Source: Pseudomonadota bacterium
Lineage (GTDB): Bacteria; Pseudomonadota; Gammaproteobacteria; Burkholderiales; Thiobacillaceae
NCBI GenBank assembly: GCA_021802595.1
Contig: JAJZRT010000121.1
Coordinates: 1-8,690, forward strand
Direction: 5' to 3'
Length of the DNA stretch: 8,690 nt
Of the stretch, positions 1 through 6,507 are shown one piece after another. Made by a program: the position numbers and the translations under genes. The notes under the pieces were generated by a model. That model was not told the origin of the DNA. It saw only the letters and a program-made list of their open reading frames with translations, and searched no databases. Position 1 is the stretch's first letter. Every line of letters begins with the position of its first letter.

Positions 1-2
1 GG

Positions 3-464
3 CTGAACGAGCGGCACTACGGTGCGTTGCAGGGCATGGTCAAGCGCGAGATCTTCGCGACGTGGGGTGAAGAAGCGTCGCGCCGCTGGTGGCGCGGCTA
101 CTACGAGCCGCCGCCGGCGCTCGACAGGAACGATCCACGCCATCCGCGCTTCGATCCGCTGTATGCCGGCATGGACCCGGGCGACCTTCCTGCCAGCGAA
201 AGCCTGCGTGATTGCCAGCGCCGCATGCTGCCGTACTGGAACGAAGTGTTGCTGCCGCGGCTGCGCATGGGGCGGCGCCTGCTGGTGATCAGCCACGGCA
301 ACACCCTGCGCGGACTGGTGATGCATCTGGACGGGCTGGATGCGGTGGCGATAGAACGGGTGGAGATCCCCTCCGGGGTGCCCCTGATCTACCGCTTCGA
401 CGCGGCAGGGGAGGTGCTCGGTCACGCGTGGCTGGACATGCCGGCTGCGCAGCCGGCGGCCTGA
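3..464 (+). CDS. gpmA: 2,3-bisphosphoglycerate-dependent phosphoglycerate mutase, 5'-truncated by window edge
   Basis: Cytosolic glycolytic enzyme interconverting 3- and 2-phosphoglycerate through a phosphohistidine. The frame is open from base 3 and gives 153 residues before TGA. It opens with LNERHYGALQG, which matches E. coli GpmA from about residue 87, so roughly 85 N-terminal residues, including the phosphorylated His of the RHG motif, lie outside the window. Visible active-site elements are the Glu of NERHYG (residue 3 here) and the second catalytic His in SHGNTLR (residue 98). Their separation of 95 residues equals that of E. coli Glu89 and His184. PYWNEVLLPRL and PSGVPLIYRFD are also family-typical. 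The segment after LQG (MVKREIF) differs from the usual GLNKAE, so this is a somewhat divergent member. It converges on the alanine dehydrogenase gene with one base between the stop codons. Family assignment is firm; the symbol assumes the dPGM (GpmA) subfamily. Confidence 0.88.
   Translation: MNERHYGALQGMVKREIFATWGEEASRRWWRGYYEPPPALDRNDPRHPRFDPLYAGMDPGDLPASESLRDCQRRMLPYWNEVLLPRLRMGRRLLVISHGNTLRGLVMHLDGLDAVAIERVEIPSGVPLIYRFDAAGEVLGHAWLDMPAAQPAA
440..457. repeat. 18-bp perfect palindrome at the gpm/ald convergent junction
   Basis: Bases 440-457 (GCCGGCTGCGCAGCCGGC) equal their own reverse complement. As RNA this could fold into a 7-bp stem with a GCGC loop. It lies in the last codons of the phosphoglycerate mutase gene and, on the other strand, 8 bases past the alanine dehydrogenase stop. 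No T-run follows on either strand, so it is not a standard intrinsic terminator. A shared 3' end or transcript-stabilising hairpin for the two convergent genes is inference. Confidence 0.5.
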
Positions 465-465
465 T

Positions 466-1548
466 TCAACTGAAACCCAGGTCCTGCGCCAGCCCGGCGT
501 GGGTGATGCGTCCGGCGTGCACCTGCAGCCCCGCCTTCAGTCCGCCATCGGCGTCGGTCGCGGCCAGACCCTGCGCGGCCAGCGCCTGCACATAGGGCAG
601 GGTGGCATGGGTGAGCGCCTTGGTGGCGGTGCGGGCCACGGCGCCGGGTATGTTGGTGACGCAGTAATGGACGATGCCCTCGGCCACGAAGAAGGGCTGG
701 CTGTGGGTCGTGGGGCGCGAGGTCTCGGCGATGCCGCCCTGGTCGATGGCGACGTCGACCAGCACGGAGCCAGGTGGCATTCGCTTCAGGGATTCGAGGC
801 TGATCAGGCGCGGCGCGTGGCGGCCGGGAATCTGCGCGGCGCCGATGACGATGTCGGCGTGTTCGAGACTGTCGGCGATCGCGTCGGGCGAGGAGAAGCG
901 CGTCTCCACCCGCGCGCCGAACTGGGCTTCGGCTCGCGCCAGCGCGTCGGTCCGGCGGTCGACCAGGGTGATGCGTGCGCCCAGCCCCACGGCCGTGCGC
1001 GCGGCGCTCATGCCCACCACCCCGGCGCCGATGATGAGTATCCGCGCGGGTGGCACGCCGGGCAGGCCGGTGATCAGCTTGCCGCTGCCGCCATGCGAGG
1101 TGTGCAGCCCCAGTGCGCCCATCTGCGGTGCCAGCCGGCCGGCGATGTCGGACATCGGCTGCAGCAGCGGCAGGCCCCCGCCCGCCTCGCTCACGGTTTC
1201 GTAGGCGATCGCCGTCACCCCGCGCGCCATCAGCGCACGTGCCAGTTGCGGCGCGGCGGCGAGATGCAGGTAGCAGAACAGCAACTGGCCTTCACGCAGC
1301 TGAGTCACCTCGTCGGGCTGCGGTTCCTTCACCTTCACTACCAGATCGACCGCGTAGGCTTCGACGGCTGTATTGACGATCACGGCGCCGGCTGCGCGAT
1401 AGGCGTCGTCGGTGAATCCGGACGCCGCACCGGCGCCGGTTTCGACGCTGACGCTGTGGCCGGCTTCCGTCAGGGCGCGCGCGCCCTCGGGGGTGATCGC
1501 CACCCGGTATTCGTGATTCTTGATTTCCCTGGGAATGCCAATGTGCAT
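466..1548 (-). CDS. ald: Alanine dehydrogenase
   Basis: NAD-dependent cytosolic enzyme that reversibly deaminates L-alanine to pyruvate and ammonia. The protein has 360 residues, near the family norm of about 370. The start MHIGIPREIKNHEYRV is the conserved family N-terminus. GAGG sits about 7 bases upstream, whereas the longer frame from 1581 adds 11 residues (MLHMFISARPA) that the family lacks. Residues expected for substrate binding and catalysis are present: Arg15, Lys74 (VKVKEP), His95 (LHLA) and Asp269 (VDVAIDQGG). The Rossmann NAD site is GAGVVG at 174-179, with Asp197 at the end of the next strand. SRPTTHSQP and HYCVTNIPGAVARTATKAL are further signatures. It is downstream of, and co-oriented with, pyrD and the TIGR03790-like gene, 66 bases after the latter's stop, so it may share their transcript. 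No separate promoter is obvious in that gap. Confidence 0.95.
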   Translation of the reverse strand: MHIGIPREIKNHEYRVAITPEGARALTEAGHSVSVETGAGAASGFTDDAYRAAGAVIVNTAVEAYAVDLVVKVKEPQPDEVTQLREGQLLFCYLHLAAAPQLARALMARGVTAIAYETVSEAGGGLPLLQPMSDIAGRLAPQMGALGLHTSHGGSGKLITGLPGVPPARILIIGAGVVGMSAARTAVGLGARITLVDRRTDALARAEAQFGARVETRFSSPDAIADSLEHADIVIGAAQIPGRHAPRLISLESLKRMPPGSVLVDVAIDQGGIAETSRPTTHSQPFFVAEGIVHYCVTNIPGAVARTATKALTHATLPYVQALAAQGLAATDADGGLKAGLQVHAGRITHAGLAQDLGFS

Positions 1549-1614
1549 GGCGGGCCTCGCGCTGATGAACATGTGCAGCATACCGCAACCGCTGCGCGCC
1601 GGAAGTGCAGCGAT

Positions 1615-2868
1615 TTATTGCGCCGGGACGGGCTCGGCGCGGCGCTCGAAACGGTAGTACGCGGGCGGAAGGTGGTCGAGCCGGAGCTGGCGCGTGCCCC
1701 AGGAGATGGCCAGGCGGCCGACATTGCGGTAGGGGCCGATCATCGACGGTGCGGCCTGCACGTCATAGAGCCCGGGCGTGAGCAGGCGCGCCGACAGGCT
1801 CAGGATGCCGTCGCGAGCGTCATGACGGATGCCGGCAAACGGGCGTGCCAACGGCTCGCCGATGAAGATCCCCTGTCCCGGCATCTGCACGCTTTTCCAG
1901 TAGGCCTCGATCAGCGTTTCGCCCTGCAGGTAGTGCGCCATGACGACGCCGGGCGCCGGGAACTTGCCGGGAAAGTTGCACGGCTCGACCACCGCGCCGT
2001 AGCTGCCGGTGGCGCCTGCCTGCAGCCAGCGCAGGCTGCTCATCTGTGAGCTGCCGACGAGGTCGCCGCCAGCCGACGTGAGGTGATCGGCGATGGCGCC
2101 GGGCAGGAAATGGTTGCTGTCGAGCGCGGCGACCTGCGCCAGCCCGGTGAAGTAGAACATCACGTCGGGCTTGTTCTCCAGCGCGTTGGCCTCGACGATG
2201 TCGGTCGGCAGGATGGACTGCATCAGGGCGCGCACGGTTTCGTAGCTGGCGGCGCGCACGTTGCGGTTTTTATCGGTCGTGCTGACAAGGTAAGCGGTGC
2301 CCGCCGGGTTGCTGCCATCGGCGGCCACGCCACGGTCGATCAGCTTCTTCGCTTCGGCGACGCTGGCGGCAGCCAGGCTCATGGTCGGGCGGATGCGGTA
2401 GCGGGTCCAGGGACGCGTCACGCTGCTGTTGAAATAGGGGCTGGCCTGTGTCGGCTGGCAGCCGCTGGCGCACCAGGCGGGGTCGAAGCCGAAGGCGAAG
2501 GCGGACGTGATCGACATGCAGTCGACCCGGTACGGCTGCGTCCAGGTCAGCGCATAGGCCTGGACGTCCTTGGGGGTCTTGCGGTCGACCTGGCGTTTGA
2601 GGTTGACGAACGTCTCGCGGGAGAGCGTGCTGCCACCAGGCTTGAAGCGCACATGGATCAGGTTGGCGGCGGGGATGCCGCGTTTTGCCATGTAATACGC
2701 GGCGACCGCCACGCTGTCGGGATCGTCGTCGTTGACGATCACGCCCAGCTGGTCGGCGTCGAGGCCGGGCTGCGGAAAATGGGTGAGGACAGGCTCAGCA
2801 GGTGCGGCGTGGGCGTCGACAAGGAGCAGCCACGCGGCGACGGCGGACCACAGAAGCCGGCCGAGCAT
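1615..2868 (-). CDS. TIGR03790-like exported protein of unknown function (exosortase-associated family)
   Basis: A 417-residue protein with no assigned function. It begins with a likely Sec signal peptide: a basic start (MLGRLL), a hydrophobic core (WSAVAAWLLLV) and a probable cleavage after AHA at residue 21, so the mature protein is probably periplasmic or secreted. The mature part opens with LGVIVNDDDPDSVAVAAYY and KRGIPAANLIHV, and carries ALTWTQPYRVDCMSITSAF followed by a Cys pair (CASGC). This is the pattern I recall for TIGR03790, a family reported only in genomes that also encode exosortase. I chose the ATG at 2868 because it overlaps the pyrD stop (TAATG, one shared base), implying translational coupling. 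The ATG at 2889 would add seven residues inside pyrD. There is no strong ribosome site, consistent with coupling. The frame stays open far upstream through pyrD in another frame, but that is not a fusion. Family identification is from memory of its motifs. Confidence 0.8.
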   Translation of the reverse strand: MLGRLLWSAVAAWLLLVDAHAAPAEPVLTHFPQPGLDADQLGVIVNDDDPDSVAVAAYYMAKRGIPAANLIHVRFKPGGSTLSRETFVNLKRQVDRKTPKDVQAYALTWTQPYRVDCMSITSAFAFGFDPAWCASGCQPTQASPYFNSSVTRPWTRYRIRPTMSLAAASVAEAKKLIDRGVAADGSNPAGTAYLVSTTDKNRNVRAASYETVRALMQSILPTDIVEANALENKPDVMFYFTGLAQVAALDSNHFLPGAIADHLTSAGGDLVGSSQMSSLRWLQAGATGSYGAVVEPCNFPGKFPAPGVVMAHYLQGETLIEAYWKSVQMPGQGIFIGEPLARPFAGIRHDARDGILSLSARLLTPGLYDVQAAPSMIGPYRNVGRLAISWGTRQLRLDHLPPAYYRFERRAEPVPAQ

Positions 2869-3878
2869 TAGGCGAGGCTGCGCACGCATTCGCGCACCAG
2901 CGCCGGACCGCGATAGATCAGGCCGGAGTAGAGCTGCACCAGCGAAGCGCCCGCCGCTATTTTTTCCTGCGCGTCGGCGCCTGACAGGATGCCGCCGACG
3001 CCGACGATCGGTACTTCGCCTTTCAGGTGGCGCGCCAGTTCGCGGATCACCCGCGTCGATGCATCGCGTACCGGCGCGCCGGACAGGCCGCCGGTTTCCT
3101 CCGCATGCGGCAGGCCGGCGACGGCGTCGCGTGCGATCGTGGTGTTGGTGGCGATCACGGCGTCGATGCGGTGCATCATCAGGAGCGCGGCAATCGCGGC
3201 GATCTGCGCATCGTCGAGGTCGGGCGCGATCTTCAGCGCGACCGGAACGTATTTGCCGTGATGCTGCGCGAGTTCGGACTGCCGCAGCTTGATTGCCGAC
3301 AGCAGTGCGTCGAGCGCCTCGTCGCGCTGCAGCTCGCGCAGGTTCTGCGTGTTGGGCGAGGAGATGTTGACCGTCACGTAGCGGGCATGCGCATAGACCT
3401 TGTCGAGGCAGGCCAGGTAATCGTCGACGGCCTGGTCGTTCGGCGTGTCCTTGTTCTTGCCGATGTTGATGCCGAGCACGCCCCGGAATCCGCTCGCCTC
3501 GACGTTCCTCACCAGGTTGTCGACGCCGAGGTTGTTGAAGCCCATGCGGTTGATGATGGCTTCGGCCGCGGGCAGGCGGAACAGGCGCGGCTGCGGATTG
3601 CCCGGCTGCGGGCGCGGCGTGACCGTGCCGATCTCGATGAAGCCGAAGCCCAGTGCCGCCAGTGCGTTGATGTGCGCGCCATCCTTGTCGAGGCCGGCGG
3701 CAAGGCCGACGGCGTTGGGGAAGTCGATGCCCATGACCTGCACGGGCTTGCCCGTTGCGCGAGGCAGCAGGGCCAGCAGGCCAAGCCGTTGCGCAAGGTC
3801 GAGGCCGGACAGGGTCAGCCGGTGCGCATCCTCGGGGTCGAGGCTGAACAGGGCAGGTCGCAGGACGGAATAAAGCAT
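2868..3878 (-). CDS. pyrD: Dihydroorotate dehydrogenase (quinone), class 2
   Basis: Inner-membrane-associated FMN enzyme oxidising dihydroorotate to orotate with quinone as acceptor, the fourth step of UMP synthesis. The length of 336 residues is the same as E. coli PyrD. The N-terminal helix [19 protein letters not shown] is the membrane/quinone-tunnel element that marks class 2. FMN- and substrate-site motifs follow in order: [10 protein letters not shown] (58-67), [13 protein letters not shown] (82-94), [13 protein letters not shown] (110-122), NISSPNT (171-177, with the catalytic Ser at about 174), [22 protein letters not shown] and YSGLIYRGP. The ATG at 3878 fits the family start. The frame is open to 3941, but those 21 extra residues have no family counterpart. 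No clear Shine-Dalgarno precedes 3878. The TAA overlaps the ATG of the next gene. It is divergent from the carboxypeptidase gene. Confidence 0.96.
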   Translation of the reverse strand: MLYSVLRPALFSLDPEDAHRLTLSGLDLAQRLGLLALLPRATGKPVQVMGIDFPNAVGLAAGLDKDGAHINALAALGFGFIEIGTVTPRPQPGNPQPRLFRLPAAEAIINRMGFNNLGVDNLVRNVEASGFRGVLGINIGKNKDTPNDQAVDDYLACLDKVYAHARYVTVNISSPNTQNLRELQRDEALDALLSAIKLRQSELAQHHGKYVPVALKIAPDLDDAQIAAIAALLMMHRIDAVIATNTTIARDAVAGLPHAEETGGLSGAPVRDASTRVIRELARHLKGEVPIVGVGGILSGADAQEKIAAGASLVQLYSGLIYRGPALVRECVRSLA

Positions 3879-4037
3879 GGTGTTCGGGAAGGATGAGGCC
3901 GCCTGCGAGTTTAACAGGGGAACGGCGCGCGCCTGCGGCATGGCGGCCGGTCAATGGTATCCTGAACTATCGCGTGCAGTGCATGTCAGTCATGCCACGG
4001 ACCGATACTGTTTCCTTCACTCAAAACCGACAAACCC
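3879..4037. promoter_or_regulatory. Divergent intergenic region between pyrD and the D,D-carboxypeptidase gene
   Basis: This 159-bp spacer must hold the promoters of both divergent genes. I cannot assign a convincing -35/-10 pair on either strand. A short inverted repeat, GCATG-TCAGT-CATGC, lies at 3981-3995, about 40 bases before the carboxypeptidase ATG, and could be an operator half-site pair. A weak -10-like GATACT is at 4004-4009. Neither is supported beyond its sequence. Confidence 0.35.
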
Positions 4038-5195
4038 ATGACCACTCCGCATTTCCTGCAACGACTTGTCCTGTTTCTCGGTGTCTTGATCGCGCCGGCT
4101 GTCTGGGGCGCGCCCTTCGTTCCGCCGCCGCCGGAGATTGCCGCCAAGTCCTACGTGCTGATGGATGCTGCCAGCGGCGACATCCTGGCCCAGCATGACG
4201 GCGATGCGCGCCTGCCGCCGGCCAGCCTGACCAAGATGATGACGGCCTACATCGCCACCCGGGAAATGCAGCGCGGGCGGATCCACCCGAACGACATGGT
4301 GACCATCAGCGAGAAGGCCTGGCGCACCGGCGGCTCGAAAATGTTCGTCGAGGTGGGCAAGCAGATCTCGGTCGACGACCTGTTCCACGGCATCATCATC
4401 CAGTCGGGCAACGACGCCAGCATCGCCCTGGCCGAGCACATCGCCGGCAGCGAAGAGGCGTTCACCTCGCTGATGAACGCCGAAGCGCAGCGCCTGGGGA
4501 TGCGCAACACCCACTTCCAGGATGCGACCGGCCTGCCCAACCCGGGCCATTTTTCGAGCGCGCACGACATGGCCATCCTGGCGCGGGCCATCATCAATGC
4601 GGATCCGGCGCACTATGCGATCTACGCGCAGAAATATTTCCTGTGGAACGGCATCAATCAGCCCAACCGCAATCTCCTGCTGTGGCGTGACGACGGCGTC
4701 GACGGCCTGAAGACCGGCCATACCGAAGAAGCCGGCTACTGCCTGGTGGCCTCGGCCAAGCGCGGCAGCGAGCGCCTGATTGCCGCCGTGTTTGGCACCG
4801 ACAGCGAGGCGGCGCGCGCGACCGAGACCGCCAAACTGCTGGGCTACGGTTTCCGCTTTTTCGACAGCAAGACCTTCTACAACAAGGGTGCCGTGCTGGC
4901 CGAGGTGCCGGTGTGGAAGGGGGCGGCGCGCACCGTCAAGGCAGGCGTGAACGACGTCGTGGCGGTCAGTGTGCCGGCCGGCGAGGGCGACAGGCTCGTC
5001 GCCCAGATCGTGCCGAAGCCGACGCTGATCGCGCCGGTGAAGGCAGGCGACGTCATCGGCAAGGTCGAGGTCCGTGACGGCGACAAGGTGGTCAGGCAGG
5101 CCGATCTCGTCGCGCAGGAAAGCGTCGAGCAGGGCGGCTTCTTCCGCCGCATGTGGGACAGCATCCGCCTGTTTTTCAAGGGGCTGTTCGGCTGA
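4038..5195 (+). CDS. D-alanyl-D-alanine carboxypeptidase (PBP5/PBP6 family)
   Basis: Periplasmic low-molecular-weight penicillin-binding protein that removes the terminal D-Ala from peptidoglycan pentapeptides. It has 385 residues, close to the roughly 400 of E. coli DacA and DacC. A signal peptide (hydrophobic residues 9-22, cleavage near AVWGA) leads into the peptidase S11 domain with all three penicilloyl-serine motifs: SLTK at 63-66 with nucleophile Ser63, SGN at 123-125, and KTG at 225-227 (GLKTGHTEEAGYC). After the catalytic domain comes the beta-rich PBP5 C-terminal domain (about 275-360). The last residues, FFRRMWDSIRLFFKGLFG, form an aromatic and basic amphipathic helix of the type that anchors PBP5 to the outer leaflet of the inner membrane. 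No clear Shine-Dalgarno precedes the ATG. The gene appears monocistronic, with a strong terminator starting 22 bases past the stop. dacA and dacC cannot be told apart from sequence alone. Confidence 0.95.
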   Translation: MTTPHFLQRLVLFLGVLIAPAVWGAPFVPPPPEIAAKSYVLMDAASGDILAQHDGDARLPPASLTKMMTAYIATREMQRGRIHPNDMVTISEKAWRTGGSKMFVEVGKQISVDDLFHGIIIQSGNDASIALAEHIAGSEEAFTSLMNAEAQRLGMRNTHFQDATGLPNPGHFSSAHDMAILARAIINADPAHYAIYAQKYFLWNGINQPNRNLLLWRDDGVDGLKTGHTEEAGYCLVASAKRGSERLIAAVFGTDSEAARATETAKLLGYGFRFFDSKTFYNKGAVLAEVPVWKGAARTVKAGVNDVVAVSVPAGEGDRLVAQIVPKPTLIAPVKAGDVIGKVEVRDGDKVVRQADLVAQESVEQGGFFRRMWDSIRLFFKGLFG

Positions 5196-5198
5196 CGA

Positions 5199-5217
5199 CC
5201 CGGTTTGGACAACCGGG
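5199..5217 (+). repeat. Hairpin directly before the carboxypeptidase terminator
   Basis: CCCGGTT (5199-5205) pairs with AACCGGG (5211-5217) around a TGGAC loop, giving a 7-bp stem. It abuts the terminator stem that starts at 5218, so the transcript end would carry two back-to-back hairpins. It may stabilise the 3' end; that role is inference. Confidence 0.55.
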
Positions 5218-5244
5218 GCGGCCGCCAAGCGCGGCCGCTTTTTT
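5218..5244 (+). terminator. Rho-independent terminator of the D,D-carboxypeptidase gene
   Basis: A perfect 8-bp GC stem, GCGGCCGC (5218-5225) and GCGGCCGC (5231-5238), encloses the loop CAAGC and is followed at once by six T residues (5239-5244). It lies 22 bases past the carboxypeptidase stop, in the right orientation. Confidence 0.93.
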
Positions 5245-5245
5245 G

Positions 5246-5293
5246 TGCCGGTCACCTGTCCCGGATGCCATTTGACCCATGACAGGAACGGCA
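5246..5293. repeat. Imperfect inverted repeat between the two opposed terminators
   Basis: TGCCG (5246-5250) and CCTGTC (5255-5260) match GACAGG (5281-5286) and CGGCA (5289-5293), with a small internal mismatch (GTCA opposite AA) and a 20-base loop. It occupies the gap between the plus-strand and minus-strand terminators. No T-run follows it and its role is unknown. Confidence 0.35.
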
Positions 5294-5306
5294 GATACCC
5301 GCCCAT

Positions 5307-5341
5307 AAAAAAACGGCGCATGCTGGAGCAGCGATGCGCCG
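5307..5341 (-). terminator. Rho-independent terminator of the metallophosphoesterase gene
   Basis: Read on the minus strand, CGGCGCAT pairs with ATGCGCCG (plus 5334-5341 and 5314-5321), with an inner GCTG/CAGC extension over a one-base bulge, followed directly by seven T residues (plus A-run 5307-5313). It lies 59 bases past the TAA at 5401-5403 rather than close to the TAG at 5518-5520. This supports 5401 as the original gene end. Confidence 0.9.
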
Positions 5342-5351
5342 GCGCGGGGCA

Positions 5352-5390
5352 GCTGAGCCGAACGGCAGATCAGCCTGTTCGGTGCTCAGC
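5352..5390 (-). repeat. Long hairpin between the metallophosphoesterase remnant stop and its terminator
   Basis: GCTGAG (5352-5357) and CCGAAC (5358-5363) pair with GTTCGG (5377-5382) and CTCAGC (5385-5390), a 12-bp stem with a two-base bulge. GGC/GCC inside the loop can extend it. It begins 10 bases past the TAA at 5401. With the terminator at 5307-5341 it makes a second tandem-hairpin 3' end in this spacer. Confidence 0.55.
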
Positions 5391-5400
5391 CCGGACCGCC

Positions 5401-5517
5401 TTACTTGCAGCTGGACAAGGGGTCCTTGCAGTAGGTCACGTTCTCCCAGCTGAACATCCGGGGCTTGCGCGGATCGATGGTGAGGCGCAGCCATTCGGCA
5501 GGGGCGTTGGTGGAGCC
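5401..5517 (-). pseudogene. In-frame C-terminal remnant of the metallophosphoesterase, beyond a premature TAG
   Basis: Beyond the TAG at 5518-5520 the same frame runs on for 38 codons to a TAA at 5401-5403. The translation begins GSTNAPAEWLRLTIDP, continues RKPRMFSWENV and ends CKDPLSSCK. Upstream of the TAG the protein reads NLTRITV. From memory of this family, proteins with the YTPGDNEWTDC motif commonly end in a segment of the form RI-V-x-GST-x-x-EWL-L-T-D-P, so the TAG appears to have replaced one sense codon between V and G. There is no frameshift. A strong hairpin and terminator follow the TAA, not the TAG. Possible explanations are a real nonsense mutation, suppression or readthrough, or a sequencing error. 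Confidence 0.75.
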
Positions 5518-6507
5518 CTAGACCGTGATGCGGGTCAGGTTGGGCACGGCAGGGGTGTTATGGATCTTGCCTGTCGCGCTGGCGGGGTCCGCCAGGGGCT
5601 GGTCAGCGCCATAAACGTGGGAGTCACCGTTGAGCAGCAAGACCGGACCGCCAAAATCCAGCGCCAGTTCGGCCAGCTTCTGTACGTAGGGTGTGTAGTT
5701 GTAGAGCTCATTGCCGGCCAGGGCTTCCGGGTCCCACATGTCTGCCTGCTGGCCGATGACCACGGCCTTGGCGTGGGCCTTTTCCGCCATCTGGAAGGCC
5801 GTTTGCAGCCAGCGGATATCGGCGCCGGTGCGCTCGGCCACTTCCTGGTCCTGGGCGGCCGGGTTGGAGAAGACGCCGCTCCACGGCACGGTGTCGTTGT
5901 TGGAGCCGGGCATGTTCACCGTCACGAACAGCACCTTGCCGTCCATCCACATCGTGTTCTCGACGAACTGGGCGTCGGCGGGATAGGCCGGGTCGTAATG
6001 ACGGGCCTGGCTCCAGACCGATTTCACGTCCATGCCGAGCGTGTGGCCGGGCCGGGCGAAGAACAGGCTGCGCAGGGCGGCCAGCTCCTTGAGGGGGGCG
6101 CCGCTGCTTTTTTCCTTGGGCTTGTGGCAGTCGGTCCATTCGTTATCGCCCGGGGTATAGACGACCGGCTTGTCGAACTGCTGGAACTGGTAATAGACCT
6201 TCTGGTTCCAGCCCGGGTTCGACGTTGCAATGGGCGGCAGGATGTCCGCGCTGGTGCAGGCCGAGCTGCCGGAGTGAATGTCGCCCAGATGCATCACCAG
6301 GCTGACCTTCTTGTCCGCGTTGACGGAATCGATCAGCTGGGGCGCATTGTCGAGCAGATTCTGGTTGTAGGGCCAGTCGCCGAATACGGCGATGGTGACG
6401 GGCGTCGCGCCATCGTCGTGGTCATCGTCCTGGTCGCGCGCCATGACGGAGCTTGCCATGACGAACCCGGCGGCGAGCAGTGCCGAGGTGAGGAGCAGTT
6501 TCTTCAT
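5518..6507 (-). CDS. Secreted metallophosphoesterase-like protein, truncated by in-frame amber stop
   Basis: A 329-residue product up to the TAG; 368 codons plus stop if that codon were sense. A Sec signal peptide (MKKLLLTSALLAAGFVMASSVMA, cleavage after residue 23) implies export. The mature end begins with an acidic patch, RDQDDDHDDG. Calcineurin-like phosphoesterase metal motifs follow: GDWPYN (43-48, lacking the usual His of DxH), LGDIHSG (74-80), TPGDNEWTDCH (118-128), QQADMWD (253-259) and NGDSHVYG (293-300). The fold predicts a dinuclear metal phosphohydrolase; the substrate is unknown. I chose the ATG at 6507 because AAAGGA lies 8 bases upstream. The ATG at 6513 (MHM) would leave only 2. 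A frame upstream to 6699 has no signal-like start. The gene stands alone between terminators. The truncated product may be unstable or inactive, since the lost segment is conserved in my recollection of the family. Confidence 0.82.
   Translation of the reverse strand: MKKLLLTSALLAAGFVMASSVMARDQDDDHDDGATPVTIAVFGDWPYNQNLLDNAPQLIDSVNADKKVSLVMHLGDIHSGSSACTSADILPPIATSNPGWNQKVYYQFQQFDKPVVYTPGDNEWTDCHKPKEKSSGAPLKELAALRSLFFARPGHTLGMDVKSVWSQARHYDPAYPADAQFVENTMWMDGKVLFVTVNMPGSNNDTVPWSGVFSNPAAQDQEVAERTGADIRWLQTAFQMAEKAHAKAVVIGQQADMWDPEALAGNELYNYTPYVQKLAELALDFGGPVLLLNGDSHVYGADQPLADPASATGKIHNTPAVPNLTRITV

Noticed and set aside
1587..1617. CGCTGC/GCAGCG stem near 1591-1612 between the TIGR03790-like gene and ald as a terminator
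   Set aside because: The stem is only 6 bp with an 11-base loop. On the minus strand, where it would need to act, no T-run follows. The weak T-rich tail is on the plus strand, where no gene needs it.
499..2049. A 516-residue plus-strand frame antisense to ald and the TIGR03790-like gene
   Set aside because: The composition (runs of Gly, Arg, His, Asp) is typical of an antisense shadow, and both minus-strand genes are well supported.
1615..3954. A single 779-residue minus-strand frame covering both the TIGR03790-like gene and the pyrD region
   Set aside because: The upstream 360 residues are a low-complexity Arg/Ala/Pro-rich shadow of pyrD in another frame. The real protein begins at the signal peptide at 2868, and pyrD is intact in its own frame.
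4017..5321. A 434-residue minus-strand frame antisense to the whole carboxypeptidase gene
   Set aside because: It is a high-GC mirror frame with no family resemblance, no ribosome site and no signal. The plus-strand protein has all PBP motifs.
5518..5520. Recoding of the stop codon to a non-standard amino acid
   Set aside because: TAG is not a selenocysteine codon. No pyrrolysine machinery or specific recoding element is visible and every other gene here reads in the standard code, so a nonsense mutation or sequence error is simpler.
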